From contig JANTHJ010000015.1 in the NCBI GenBank assembly GCA_024762475.1, positions 1-42,896 of the forward strand: a stretch of DNA of 42,896 nt, in the 5' to 3' direction. A program made the position numbers and the translations under genes. Under the pieces are notes generated by a model, which worked only from the letters and a program-made list of their open reading frames with translations, was not told the origin of the DNA and made no database searches. This DNA comes from Chromatiales bacterium (GTDB lineage: Bacteria > Pseudomonadota > Gammaproteobacteria > Chromatiales > Chromatiaceae). Below, piece after piece: positions 1-8,574 of the stretch (positions within the stretch are counted from its first letter, which is position 1; the number at the start of each line of letters is the position of its first letter).

Positions 1-66
1 AAGGAAATACCGCTCGAGGGCGGCCAGATCGGTGCGAGGGCGCGTCCAGCGTTGGCCCGGTGACAT
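1..66 (-). CDS. Possible 5' end of a leftward gene, unidentified (partial)
   Basis: An ATG at 66 on the minus strand opens 22 codons that run off the left edge without a stop (M-S-P-G-Q-R-W-T-R-P-R-T-D-L and onward). The codons look like the GC-rich coding sequence around them, and the DNA just upstream (about 77-130) is markedly AT-rich, as expected of a promoter. No clear Shine-Dalgarno is visible and the fragment is too short to assign a family, so this stays a tentative start of a gene. Confidence 0.35.
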   Translation of the reverse strand, partial: MSPGQRWTRPRTDLAALERYFL

Positions 67-345
67 TTCGCTACCCGCTAATATACGAAGAATATCTTTG
101 GCAACCAGTGAGTTATAATTATTTTTCAGCGACCTGGTGAAATATTCGGGTTAGTCTGGGTCGGGAAGGTCCGCAGGCCTCGTGGTCGGCGGCGAAAAGG
201 ACACGAAGCTTCGCAAAGAGAAGGAATGGGGCGGCGGTGCTCATCACACCCTTTGCGTACCTTGACGCCCCCGGCGGTTGGCAAATTGCAATCCTGCACA
301 GCGTGCTCGCGTGCCGCGAAGCTCACCGCCGAGGGACCCGGACGA
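67..345. other. Intergenic region with AT-rich promoter-like segment
   Basis: This stretch separates the possible leftward gene at the left edge from the stop codon of the GGDEF/EAL gene. Positions 77-130 are unusually AT-rich for this genome and probably hold the promoter of the leftward gene, although no well-spaced -35/-10 pair could be settled on. The remainder is GC-rich; its short open frames lack a convincing ribosome-binding site. No clear terminator with a T-tract was seen after the GGDEF/EAL gene. Confidence 0.4.
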
Positions 346-3192
346 TCAGGGATTGCCCAGCCGCCCGAAGAACTGTCCCCAGGGCATGGGCCTGGCGAAC
401 AGATAGCCCTGGAACTGGTGGCAGCCGTGGGCCCTCAGGAACTCCAATTGCTCCGTTTTCTCCACGCCTTCGGCGGTGACATGCAGGGCCAGGTGGCGGG
501 CCATGTCGATGATGGTGGTGACGATACGGCTGTCGCCGGCATGGTGGGGCAGGCGCTCGACGAAGGAACGGTCGATCTTGAGGGTGTCGATGGGCAGCTG
601 CTGCAGATAGCGCAGCGACGAATATCCAGTGCCGAAGTCGTCGATGGAGAAATGGATCCCCAGGTGACGCAGCTGCTCGATGACTTCGGTCGCCTGCTGA
701 TGGTCGCCGAGCAGGACCCGCTCGGTGATCTCCAGCTCCACCAGTGACGGCTCCAGCGCCGCCTCCATCAGCCAGCTCTGGAGCGTCTCGGGGAATCCGG
801 CGTCCAGCAGCAGGTCCGCGGTGATGTTGAAGGAGAGTCCCTCGAAATATTCCGGCAGCATCGCCTGGCAGGCCCCCAGGCCGCCGATGCCGTTGGAGAT
901 CACCCAGCGATCGATATCGTCGATCAGGCCATTGGCCTCGGCGGCAGGGATGAAGGTGGCCGGCTGAATCAGTCCGCGGTCCGGGTGCTCCCAACGCACC
1001 AGTATCTCGCCGCCGATCCAGCGTCCCTCGCCATCCACCTTGGGCTGCACATACAGCTGGAACTGGTCCAGATCGAGGGCGCGGTGCAGCTCGCGCTGCA
1101 GCCGCAGGCGGTTCTCTGCGGCCTGTTGCAGCTCGTTGGCGAAGAAGCAGATCTGGTTGCGGCCGGAACGCTTCGCCTTGAACATCGCCATGTCCGCCTG
1201 CTTGAGCAGGGTGTCGGCGTCGCTCTCACCGTTGGGGAAGATGACGATGCCGGTGCTCGTGGTGATGTACTGTTCGCTGTCCTCCAAAAGAATGGGTGCA
1301 TTGCAAAGGTGACGGAGCTTCTCGGCAACGTGCTCGGCATGGCTGGACGCGGTGATGACATCCTCGCCGATATCCTCCAGCACGATCACGAACTCGTCTC
1401 CACCGAAGCGCGCGGCCAGGTCCTCGCGGCGGATGGTGGCACCTACCAGAGCGCCGATATGCTTCAGCAGCTGGTCACCCGCAGGATGCCCCAGCGAATC
1501 GTTGATGTCCTTGAAGCGATCGATGTCAAAGAACAGCACCGCACCGTAACGTTGCTGTCGCTGGGCACGGGCCAGGGCCTCCTCGATCCGCTGGACCATC
1601 AGCTTGCGATTGGCAAGGCCGGTGAGCTGGTCGTGGTAGGCGAGATGACGCAGCTGCTCCTCGGCCTCTTTCTGCGCCGTCTTGTCGCGCGCCAGCCACA
1701 GCACGGCACGCTTGTTCCTGCTCAACTGCAGCGGGGCGGTGGCCCCTTCGAAGTGGCGGGGTCCAGAGAGGGTGTCCAACCGGTACTCCAGGCGCAGCGG
1801 GCGACCCGTATCCAGGGTCGCCTGGATGGCGCCCATGATGGGTTGGGCGTCCTCGGGCGGCAGCACCTCGTTCACCGTGCGGTCCAGCAGGTGCTCGCGG
1901 TTTGCCGCCAGCAATGCTTCTTCGCCACCCATGACATCGATGTAGCGACCCTGCTCGTCGAGCAGGAAGCAGGGGTCGGGCAGGGACCGCAGGATGGCCT
2001 GCAGGCGCTCGTGCAGGCGTTGCAGCTCCGATTCCATACGGTAGCGCTCGGTCACGTCCTGGAACACCATGATCACGCCCAGGGTGTTGCCCTCGGCGTC
2101 GCGGATCGGCGCGGCGCTGTCAGCGATCTGGTATTCGCGGCCGTCTCGCGAGATGAGTGTGGTGTGGTTGGCCAGCCCCACCACTGTGCCCTCACGCAAG
2201 ACCCGCCCGACCGGGTGTTCGGCCGGTTCCCGGGTCTCGGCGTTGACGATGTGGAAGACCTCGATCACCGGGCGGCCCAGCGCCTCGTCCTCGGCCCAGC
2301 CGGTCAGTTCCTCGGCCTTGGGGTTGAGCCGTGTGACCAGACCCTGCAGGTCGGTGACCAGGACTGCGTCGCCGATCGAGTCCAGGGTGATGGAGAGCCG
2401 TTGCTCGCTCTCGCGCAGGGCGGCAACCGTATCCCGGACGTGGGTTGCCATGTGCTGCATACCCTGCGCGAGGTTGCTGATCTCGCCCTTGCCCTCGACC
2501 GAGAGCGCGATATCGAAATCGCCCTCGGCGATCTGCTGCGCCACCTTCCCCAACCGCTCCAGGGGGCGCGTGACCCTGCGCGAAAGCCACCACAGCAGCA
2601 GCAGGGTGAACAGGCCGCCGATCGCGACCGCCACCCCGATGCGCTGGGCCACGTCGGCCAGCGCCGCCTGCCGGTTACGGGCCGTATTGACCCGAAGCCA
2701 GAGCAGCGCGGTGCGGGCGCTGCTGCGTAAACCGTCCCTGGGCGTGTAGCGAATCGCAACGATCCCGAGCAATCCATCATTCAGGATGATGGTGTCGAGG
2801 TAGTCGTGGCGCAGATCGTGACGAAAAGGGGGCAGGTCTGGCATCAGGGTGGTGAGCGGTTTGCCGATGGCCGCGTAGCGGCTCGCCTGCAAGACCTGCA
2901 GGCGCTCGTCGGTGAGGGCCACCAGGTCGATGTCGTCATGCAGCGCGATGCTGCTTACCAGGGTGCGTAGCTCCTCCTTGCGCCCCTGCTCCAGCGCGCG
3001 CCGCAGGGGCGCACTGATCTGCGAGGCAGTCAGTTGCACGACCCGTCTCGCGTGTTGCTCGACCGTGCGGGTCTCTTCCAGGATCTCGATGGTCGCAAAG
3101 GTGCCGACGATGGCCAGGATGGCCAGTACCACCATCAGGGGCAACCAGAGCCGCAGCGGAGAGCTATTGATGGTGATGCGCGGCGTGCTCAT
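346..3192 (-). CDS. Membrane sensor GGDEF/EAL protein with HAMP and two PAS domains
   Basis: Predicted bifunctional cyclic-di-GMP enzyme of 948 residues. A first membrane segment lies near residues 14-34, followed by a periplasmic sensor region of about 150 residues, a second membrane segment near 190-205, a HAMP linker, two PAS domains, a GGDEF domain and an EAL domain. GGDEF (about 596-600) is intact and is preceded five residues earlier by an RxxD inhibitory site (R-R-E-D), so product feedback is plausible. The EAL motif reads E-I-L, but the DDFGTGYSS loop, the K in LKIDRSF and the AEGVE glutamate are all present, so phosphodiesterase activity is also plausible. The start at 3192 gives an ATGA overlap with the upstream binding-protein gene; an upstream in-frame ATG at 3258 would overlap it by 70 bases and is disfavoured. 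Which activity dominates cannot be read from sequence. Confidence 0.93.
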   Translation of the reverse strand: MSTPRITINSSPLRLWLPLMVVLAILAIVGTFATIEILEETRTVEQHARRVVQLTASQISAPLRRALEQGRKEELRTLVSSIALHDDIDLVALTDERLQVLQASRYAAIGKPLTTLMPDLPPFRHDLRHDYLDTIILNDGLLGIVAIRYTPRDGLRSSARTALLWLRVNTARNRQAALADVAQRIGVAVAIGGLFTLLLLWWLSRRVTRPLERLGKVAQQIAEGDFDIALSVEGKGEISNLAQGMQHMATHVRDTVAALRESEQRLSITLDSIGDAVLVTDLQGLVTRLNPKAEELTGWAEDEALGRPVIEVFHIVNAETREPAEHPVGRVLREGTVVGLANHTTLISRDGREYQIADSAAPIRDAEGNTLGVIMVFQDVTERYRMESELQRLHERLQAILRSLPDPCFLLDEQGRYIDVMGGEEALLAANREHLLDRTVNEVLPPEDAQPIMGAIQATLDTGRPLRLEYRLDTLSGPRHFEGATAPLQLSRNKRAVLWLARDKTAQKEAEEQLRHLAYHDQLTGLANRKLMVQRIEEALARAQRQQRYGAVLFFDIDRFKDINDSLGHPAGDQLLKHIGALVGATIRREDLAARFGGDEFVIVLEDIGEDVITASSHAEHVAEKLRHLCNAPILLEDSEQYITTSTGIVIFPNGESDADTLLKQADMAMFKAKRSGRNQICFFANELQQAAENRLRLQRELHRALDLDQFQLYVQPKVDGEGRWIGGEILVRWEHPDRGLIQPATFIPAAEANGLIDDIDRWVISNGIGGLGACQAMLPEYFEGLSFNITADLLLDAGFPETLQSWLMEAALEPSLVELEITERVLLGDHQQATEVIEQLRHLGIHFSIDDFGTGYSSLRYLQQLPIDTLKIDRSFVERLPHHAGDSRIVTTIIDMARHLALHVTAEGVEKTEQLEFLRAHGCHQFQGYLFARPMPWGQFFGRLGNP

Positions 3193-4154
3193 GGCTGCGG
3201 CAGGAACGCCTCGCTCGCCAGGCCGTCTAGCGCCGGCGCCGATTCGATCAGTTTCCATTGGACCATCAGGTCGGCCAGTTGCCGTGCCTGTCGCTCGAGA
3301 CGCGCCTTGCCGTTCAGCCAGTCGTGGTTCTCCTGGAGGTCGGGAAGGTGCATTCCCTGGTACATCTGCTTTAGAGTTGGCAGGTCGGTGTGCAGCCGCG
3401 GGGCCATCCGTGCATAGGCGCTCTGCGGATGCTGTTGCATCTTCCTGCGGGCCGCGAAATAGGCATCGATCAGGTCTGACACCTGGTCATGGTGATGAAC
3501 CAGCGCATCCTGTCGTAGCGCAAGCACGTCCACGATACGCCCGGGGATCCGGTGGCTGTTGAACAGCTCCACCGCGCCTTCGGCCAACAGCCGGCTGCGC
3601 GTAGGCTCGAAGGTGATGAGCACATCGACCTGGCCCTGGCGAAAGGCCTCGAGGTGCTCGTCCACCGGCAGGTTGATCAGGGCGATATCGTCGACCGAAA
3701 GGTGGGCCGCCTGCAGCAGGGACTCGAGCATCACCGCGCCCACCGCGGAGAGCTCCACGCCGATTCGTTTGCCCTTGAGCTTGTCGAGCGAATCGATCTG
3801 CGGGTGCGCTACCACCGCGTCCGCGCCGTCCGAGACGTCCATCACCAGCACCACCTTCAATGGCACGCCATCGGCGAGCAGCGAGATTACCTCGTCCAGG
3901 GTCAACATCCCCGCATCCAGAGAACCGTTGCGCAGGTACTCGATCACCTCGGTGGCGGACGGAAGTTCGACCAGCTTGACCTTATCGGCCGGCAGCAGGC
4001 CCTCGTCGCGCGCCAGGTAGACCGGTTCATACCCAGGCCACTGGTTGCTGCCGAGCCGTAGGGGGTGGGCAGGGCGGCAGCCGACCAGGCTCAGTATGAC
4101 GGCCAGTGCCAGAAGGGCGGCGAGCAGACGGTGGGTGGTGGGGCGGGGCTTCAT
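3189..4154 (-). CDS. Periplasmic substrate-binding lipoprotein, NitT/TauT/SsuA-like
   Basis: A 321-residue ABC-type binding protein of the nitrate/sulfonate/thiamine-precursor (NMT1/THI5-like) class. The N-terminus is basic then hydrophobic and ends in a lipobox L-V-G-C with the lipid-accepting Cys at residue 26. The mature part begins L-R-L-G-S-N-Q-W-P-G-Y-E, the usual first strand and ligand-loop pattern of this class. The start at 4154 has an AGGA about six bases upstream; an in-frame ATG at 4166 is possible but makes a poorer signal peptide. No permease or ATPase gene is nearby. Instead the stop codon overlaps the start of a membrane GGDEF/EAL gene, which suggests the protein senses a small anion or amine for c-di-GMP signalling rather than feeding a transporter. 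The ligand is unknown. Confidence 0.88.
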   Translation of the reverse strand: MKPRPTTHRLLAALLALAVILSLVGCRPAHPLRLGSNQWPGYEPVYLARDEGLLPADKVKLVELPSATEVIEYLRNGSLDAGMLTLDEVISLLADGVPLKVVLVMDVSDGADAVVAHPQIDSLDKLKGKRIGVELSAVGAVMLESLLQAAHLSVDDIALINLPVDEHLEAFRQGQVDVLITFEPTRSRLLAEGAVELFNSHRIPGRIVDVLALRQDALVHHHDQVSDLIDAYFAARRKMQQHPQSAYARMAPRLHTDLPTLKQMYQGMHLPDLQENHDWLNGKARLERQARQLADLMVQWKLIESAPALDGLASEAFLPQP

Positions 4155-4320
4155 TGCATCCTGCATTCCGGTTGCGGGTATCGGGACGGTATCGACCCGT
4201 CCGGCCCGGAGCCAGAATCGATCTCCTGGTGACGACAATCCCCTGCAGTTTGCCCGCTTGCGCCCCGGGCCTGCAAGGGTAAGCTGGCGAGAAGCGAATC
4301 GGGTTCACAGGCTGGGGACG

Positions 4321-4713
4321 ATGGACGACATTTTGGGCGTTTTGGTGGACGGGCAGCCGCAGGTCGAGTTCGACCGGGGCAAGCCGCTTCCGGCCGAGCA
4401 GGCGGAATGGCTGGCGCAGATGGACGGCAAGATGGATGGCGGGGTGGTGCTGGAGGGGCATTCGGTGCCCGATCCCGACCTGGCGGTACGCGCCCGGTTC
4501 GTGGCGGCAAACCTGGCTGGGGCCCTGGCGGCGGGCAAGGACAACCTGGCGCTGGCCTTGACCACCTGGTTGGGCACCCGCTGTCCGGACCTAAAGCAGG
4601 TCAAGATCGCCTCCGGAGAGCTGGGGATGCAGGTCGACCTCGACTACGAGAATCCGTACGAAGCCGCCAGGCCGGTGGCACAGGTGGTGGAGTTCCATCC
4701 GACCCGGCACTGA
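4321..4713 (+). CDS. Conserved-looking hypothetical protein (130 aa)
   Basis: I do not recognise this 130-residue protein. It is acidic, has no signal peptide or membrane segment, and looks like a soluble alpha/beta protein: M-D-D-I-L-G-V-L at the N-terminus, a central Ala/Leu-rich helix (about 66-90), and the end Q-V-D-L-D-Y-E-N-P-Y-E-A. ATG 4321 follows a GGGGA-like sequence very closely. It is divergent from the binding-protein gene and convergent with rsgA, so it is probably transcribed alone. The reading frame is open further upstream, but those residues look like the antisense of the neighbouring leader. Confidence 0.65.
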   Translation: MDDILGVLVDGQPQVEFDRGKPLPAEQAEWLAQMDGKMDGGVVLEGHSVPDPDLAVRARFVAANLAGALAAGKDNLALALTTWLGTRCPDLKQVKIASGELGMQVDLDYENPYEAARPVAQVVEFHPTRH

Positions 4714-4742
4714 AGGTACTGAGGGTTCGTGCAGTCTGCTCG

Positions 4743-5738
4743 CTATCGATCGGCGGCCTCGCGGGCCAGATGATGGAAGCTGGCCAGCCGCTGGGGACTG
4801 ATGCGTCCTTCCTGCACGGCTTGACGTACCGCGCAGCCGGGCTCGTGCCGGTGGCTACAGTCGCTGAAGCGGCATTGGAATCTCAGAGCATGGATCTCCG
4901 GGAAACCCCTCTCCAGTTCGTCCCGGCTCAGCGGCCCCAGGCGGAAGCTGCGTACCCCCGGTGAATCGATGATCTCCCCGCCCGTCTCCAGGGGGTACAG
5001 GGTGGCTGCCGAGGTGGTGTGGCGGCCAAGTCCGGTGGCCTCGGAGAGGGCCCCTTCCTCGACGTACGGGTCCGGTAGCAGGGCATTGATCAGGGAGGAC
5101 TTCCCGACTCCGGACTGACCCACCAGTATACTGGTATGGTCGCGCAGCAGGTCGAGCAGCGGATCCAGCCCGTGGGCCAGCTTGGCGCTCACCTGTACCA
5201 GGGGATAGCCGAGCGGCTCGTAGTAGGCGAATCGTTCGCGAAATGCGATGCGCTCTGTGTCGCTCAGCAGGTCGGCCTTGTTGAGGCAGATCGCGCCACG
5301 CACCCCCATTCGCTCGGCGGCCACCAGGTACTGGTCCAGGAGATAGCCGGTCGGTTCCGGGCGCGGGGCAAGCACCACCACCAGCTGGGTGATGTTGGCC
5401 GCCAATGGCTTTTCCCGGCCACTGAAATCCGGCCGTGACAGGACCGTCTTGCGCGGCAACAGCTCCACCACCACCCCGTCGCCACCTTCGACCGGCTGCC
5501 AGAGCACCCGGTCGCCGCACACGATCTCGCCCAGATTCTGACGGAACAGGCAATGCACCGCCTCGCCATGGGGCCCGCGGACCACCAGGCTGCGGCCGTG
5601 TCTTATCGCGACACGACCCTCGAGGGTTTCGACATCCCCGCCGCCTTCCAGGAGTGCGCCGGCGCGCTGGTCGGCGACCTTGCGCCGGCGTGCCTGGATG
5701 CGGGCGCGTTGCTGCTTGGTCAGGCGGCGCCGGGACAT
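4743..5738 (-). CDS. rsgA: Small ribosomal subunit biogenesis GTPase RsgA
   Basis: RsgA (YjeQ) is a circularly permuted GTPase that checks late maturation of the 30S subunit. The 331-residue protein has a basic N-terminal tail (M-S-R-R-R-L-T-K-Q-Q-R), an OB-fold region, and GTPase motifs in permuted order: NKAD at 154-157 (G4), GQSGVGKSS at 207-215 (G1) and DSPG at 258-261 (G3). A C-terminal zinc site is formed by C289, C294, H296 and C302. The start at 5738 fits the family's basic N-terminus; the frame stays open upstream but encodes no family sequence. It lies near orn, as in E. coli. Confidence 0.96.
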   Translation of the reverse strand: MSRRRLTKQQRARIQARRRKVADQRAGALLEGGGDVETLEGRVAIRHGRSLVVRGPHGEAVHCLFRQNLGEIVCGDRVLWQPVEGGDGVVVELLPRKTVLSRPDFSGREKPLAANITQLVVVLAPRPEPTGYLLDQYLVAAERMGVRGAICLNKADLLSDTERIAFRERFAYYEPLGYPLVQVSAKLAHGLDPLLDLLRDHTSILVGQSGVGKSSLINALLPDPYVEEGALSEATGLGRHTTSAATLYPLETGGEIIDSPGVRSFRLGPLSRDELERGFPEIHALRFQCRFSDCSHRHEPGCAVRQAVQEGRISPQRLASFHHLAREAADR

Positions 5739-5760
5739 CGCGTGACCGCAGCGATGCTCG

Positions 5761-6036
5761 TCACTGGCCGAAGTGGTAGTACTGCCGGTCCAGGTAGTCC
5801 ACCAACGCGGCAAGATCCTCATCGAACAACCGGGTGCCGACATTGGCATCGCAGCGCCTCACCTGGGCCTCCAGCTGCTGGCGGTTCTGCATGCGGTGAT
5901 CGGGTCGGGTATAGACCTGTTCGTCATGGCAGCGTGAGCACTTCTCGGCGAGGAAAGTCGCGGGGTCGAAGGGCTGTGCGGCCGAGGCGCTACCGGTGAG
6001 AAGAATGAACAGGGTCAGGACAGAAAACCGTTTCAT
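5761..6036 (-). CDS. Small periplasmic c-type cytochrome
   Basis: A 91-residue protein with a cleavable signal peptide (M-K-R-F-S-V-L-T-L-F-I-L-L, cleavage after about residue 19, A-S-A) and one haem-binding CxxCH motif, C-S-R-C-H. The rest is short and helical, as in class I monohaem cytochromes; a Met downstream of the motif (in H-R-M-Q-N) could be the sixth ligand. The start at 6036 has a strong AAGGAG seven bases upstream. It lies between rsgA and an M48 peptidase gene, 22 bases before rsgA, so all three may be co-transcribed. The redox partner is unknown. Confidence 0.88.
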   Translation of the reverse strand: MKRFSVLTLFILLTGSASAAQPFDPATFLAEKCSRCHDEQVYTRPDHRMQNRQQLEAQVRRCDANVGTRLFDEDLAALVDYLDRQYYHFGQ

Positions 6037-6086
6037 GGGACGACTCCTTGGGAACGGGTTGACGGGGACGATACTAAGAATAGCGG

Positions 6087-7367
6087 TCATGTGGCAGTGA
6101 TTACCTGCGTGGACCTGTGACTCGAACTGGCGTGCGACGCCAGGTGGGCGATGCGTTCACTGGCCGGCGGGTGACTATAGTGGAAGGCGGCATACAGCGG
6201 ATCTGGGGTCAGGGTGCTGGCGTTGTCGCGGTACATCTGCAGCAGGCCGTCGATGAGGGCCTGCGCCGAGGTCTGTTGCGCGGCGAAGGCGTCGGCCTCG
6301 AACTCGTGCCGCCGTGACAGCAGCGACAGCAACGGCGAGAAAAAGACGCTGAACACCGGCAGGGCCAGCAGGAACAGGGCCAGCGCCGTTGCCGGTGTCG
6401 CCTCGCTCACGCCCAGCCCTGCATAGAACCAGGGTTGGTTGGCGAGCCAGCCGAGCAATGCCAGTGCGCCCAGGGACAGCAGGCCCTGCATCAGTAACAT
6501 CTTCTGGATATGGTGCAGCTTGTAGTGTCCCAGCTCGTGGGCCAGTACCGCCTCCACCTGCTCGTCGCTTAGCCCTTCCAATAAGGTGTCGAAGAACACG
6601 ATGCGTTTCGCCTTCCCCAGACCGGTGAAGTAGGCATTGCCGTGGGAAGAGCGGCGCGATCCGTCCATCACGAAAAGGCCCTTGCTGGTAAAGCCGCAGC
6701 GTGCCAGCAGGGCCTCCAGGCGTTGCCGCAGCGGCCCTTCCGGCAGCGGCTCGAAGCGGTTGAACAGGGGCGCGATCAGGACCGGCCAGGCCCAGCTGAC
6801 GAATAGCGTGAAGCCCATCCACAGCAGCCAGGCCCACAGCCACCACCAGCTCCCGGTCGTCTGCATCAGCCACAGCAGGGCCCCCAGCAGGGGCAGGCCG
6901 AGCACGACCATCAACAGGCCGGTAAGCAGCTTGTCGCGCACGAATCCCCAGAGGGTCAGACGGTTGAAGCCGAATCGCTGCTCGATGCCGAAGATCCGCC
7001 GCAGTTGCAGCGGCAGCTCCAGGAGGTCGCTCAGTGCCAGCATCAGCAGCACCAGCACAGCGCCGTGCCAGGGCTCGGCCAGATCGATACGGGACCAGGC
7101 GTCCGCCAGAAGCTGCAGGCCGCCGCCCAGTGTCCAGGCATAGACGATCAGCGCGTCCCAGGGCAGCTGCCAGCGCTCCAGGCCGATCCTGGCCGCGGTA
7201 TAGTCGGCCGCCCGTCGATGGTCCTCCGGCGCGATGACGCCGCGAAAAGGGGCGGGTACCGCGTTCCGGTGGGAGAGCACATGACGCGCCTGGCGGCCGG
7301 CGAGCCAAAGCTGTAGCAGAGTGCCGGCGATCAGGGCAGCGAGAAAGATCCAGCTGAAGGTATTCAT
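6087..7367 (-). CDS. M48 family membrane zinc peptidase (Ste24/CAAX protease-like)
   Basis: Integral-membrane metallopeptidase of 426 residues. The zinc-binding HELGH lies around residues 274-278 (L-A-H-E-L-G-H-Y) and the third ligand is the Glu of R-R-H-E-F-E-A-D-A-F about 80 residues later; both are intact. Several hydrophobic segments flank the catalytic domain, including one at the extreme N-terminus, as in Ste24-type enzymes. The C-terminal Y-S-H-P-P-A-S-E-R-I is typical of the family. In bacteria these proteases are thought to act in membrane protein quality control. ATG 7367 was chosen because family members often begin M-N-T-F; an in-frame ATG three codons earlier (7376) is equally possible. 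The gene is divergent from orn. Confidence 0.92.
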   Translation of the reverse strand: MNTFSWIFLAALIAGTLLQLWLAGRQARHVLSHRNAVPAPFRGVIAPEDHRRAADYTAARIGLERWQLPWDALIVYAWTLGGGLQLLADAWSRIDLAEPWHGAVLVLLMLALSDLLELPLQLRRIFGIEQRFGFNRLTLWGFVRDKLLTGLLMVVLGLPLLGALLWLMQTTGSWWWLWAWLLWMGFTLFVSWAWPVLIAPLFNRFEPLPEGPLRQRLEALLARCGFTSKGLFVMDGSRRSSHGNAYFTGLGKAKRIVFFDTLLEGLSDEQVEAVLAHELGHYKLHHIQKMLLMQGLLSLGALALLGWLANQPWFYAGLGVSEATPATALALFLLALPVFSVFFSPLLSLLSRRHEFEADAFAAQQTSAQALIDGLLQMYRDNASTLTPDPLYAAFHYSHPPASERIAHLASHASSSHRSTQVITAT

Positions 7368-7453
7368 GTTATCCATTGTACCCCCAGCGGCGGAGGGGAG
7401 GCCGGGTGTAGAATGGGCCAATTTTCCCGCCACACAGCCATCGAGGAGACTGC

Positions 7454-7999
7454 ATGCCTGCCGACGAGAACAACCTGATCTGGATCGACCTGGAGATGAC
7501 CGGGTTGGACACCGACCGGGACCACATCATCGAGATCGCCACGGTGGTAACCGACGTCGATCTGAACACTCTCGCCGAAGGCCCGGTGATCGCCATCCAC
7601 CAGCCCGCGGAGGTGATGGCCGCTATGGACGAATGGAACACCAAGCAGCATGGCAACTCCGGGCTGACCCACCGGGTGGGCCAAAGCCGGCACTCGGTCG
7701 CCGATGCCGAGCGCGAGACCCTGGCCTTCGTCGAACAGTGGGTGCCCAAGGGCAAGTCGCCGATGTGCGGCAATTCCATCTGTCAGGACCGCCGCTTCAT
7801 GGCGCGCCTGATGCCACAGCTAGAGGGCTGGTTCCATTATCGGAATCTGGATGTCTCGACCCTCAAGGAGCTGGCACGTCGTTGGGCGCCGGCAGTCTAC
7901 GAGGGGTTCAAGAAGGACTCCTCGCACCTCGCGCTGGACGACATCAAGGACTCCATCGCCGAGCTGAAGCACTACCGGGAGCATTTTCTCAGGATCTGA
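7454..7999 (+). CDS. orn: Oligoribonuclease
   Basis: Orn is the 3'-5' exoribonuclease that finishes degradation of di- to penta-ribonucleotides, including pGpG made from c-di-GMP. The 181-residue length is that of E. coli Orn. All DEDDh residues are visible: D12 and E14 in W-I-D-L-E-M-T-G, D112 in C-Q-D-R-R-F, and H158 and D163 in S-H-L-A-L-D-D. ATG 7454 is preceded by GAGGAGA. In this organism Orn would also act downstream of the two EAL proteins encoded in the window by clearing pGpG. Confidence 0.98.
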   Translation: MPADENNLIWIDLEMTGLDTDRDHIIEIATVVTDVDLNTLAEGPVIAIHQPAEVMAAMDEWNTKQHGNSGLTHRVGQSRHSVADAERETLAFVEQWVPKGKSPMCGNSICQDRRFMARLMPQLEGWFHYRNLDVSTLKELARRWAPAVYEGFKKDSSHLALDDIKDSIAELKHYREHFLRI

Positions 8000-8102
8000 G
8001 GGACCGCCGGCTCTGATCGAGTCGGATTGACCGATCTCATGTCCTGCGGCGGTGCCGGGGGTTATGCTTGCAGGACCGCCAGTTCCGGAGCCCTTGACCG
8101 CT

Positions 8103-8567
8103 ATGTCGGAATCGTCTGAAAACGCGGCATCCTCACCTCAGGGTGGCATGGACCGTTTCACCCGCAACTACCTGATCGTGCTGGGTACTATAGCGGGGTT
8201 GATCCTGGTCGCCTGGATCGCCAGCTGGAACCCGCGAGTGGGACAGATCAACAAGCTGCTCGAGGCCGATCCGCTGGTGGCGGACTATCCCTATCGGTTC
8301 CACGTCCTGGCCCTGGAAAACGGAATCGCCCAGGTGAGTACGCCGCGCTCTTTCGACGTGCCGGTGATGCGGTTTCTCACCATCATCCACCCTCAACTCA
8401 ACGGCAAGGCACAGGACGATCCGGCGATGATGGCCGCCCAGGACGAGCTGGTAAAGGTGCAGAAGCGGGTGGCGAAGATCGTCCGGAGCCAGCCCGACGT
8501 GAAGGGCATACGCTGGGTGCTGGACCGGGAGTGGTATTCGGCCCACGGGCTGTCGCCGAATCGTTGA
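8103..8567 (+). CDS. Hypothetical protein with one membrane anchor (154 aa)
   Basis: Unrecognised 154-residue protein. A short polar N-terminal tail is followed by one hydrophobic helix (about residues 23-43, Y-L-I-V-L-G-T-I-A-G-L onward) and a soluble domain of about 110 residues that would face the periplasm. That domain includes a P-V-M-R-F-L-T-I-I-H-P segment and a W-V-L-D-R-E-W-Y near the C-terminus. ATG 8103 has GGAG a little far upstream (12 bases); the Met at residue 16 is a possible later start. It is convergent with the cytochrome b561 gene, with seven bases between stops. Confidence 0.7.
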   Translation: MSESSENAASSPQGGMDRFTRNYLIVLGTIAGLILVAWIASWNPRVGQINKLLEADPLVADYPYRFHVLALENGIAQVSTPRSFDVPVMRFLTIIHPQLNGKAQDDPAMMAAQDELVKVQKRVAKIVRSQPDVKGIRWVLDREWYSAHGLSPNR

Positions 8568-8574
8568 GACATGT

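Noticed and set aside
126-326. 66-codon minus-strand frame after the GGDEF/EAL gene
   Set aside because: Starts at a GTG without a ribosome-binding site and has an odd Arg/Pro/Cys composition; not a credible gene.
985-2730. Long open frame (581 codons) on the plus strand opposite the GGDEF/EAL gene
   Set aside because: It mirrors the minus-strand gene, which has full recognisable domains; composition is that of an antisense frame in GC-rich DNA, with no ribosome-binding site or motif.
8009-8020. GGCTCTGATCGA downstream of orn, resembling the end of the dispersed element
   Set aside because: Only about 12 bases match and a similar chance match occurs at the end of the 78-residue gene; too short to call a remnant.
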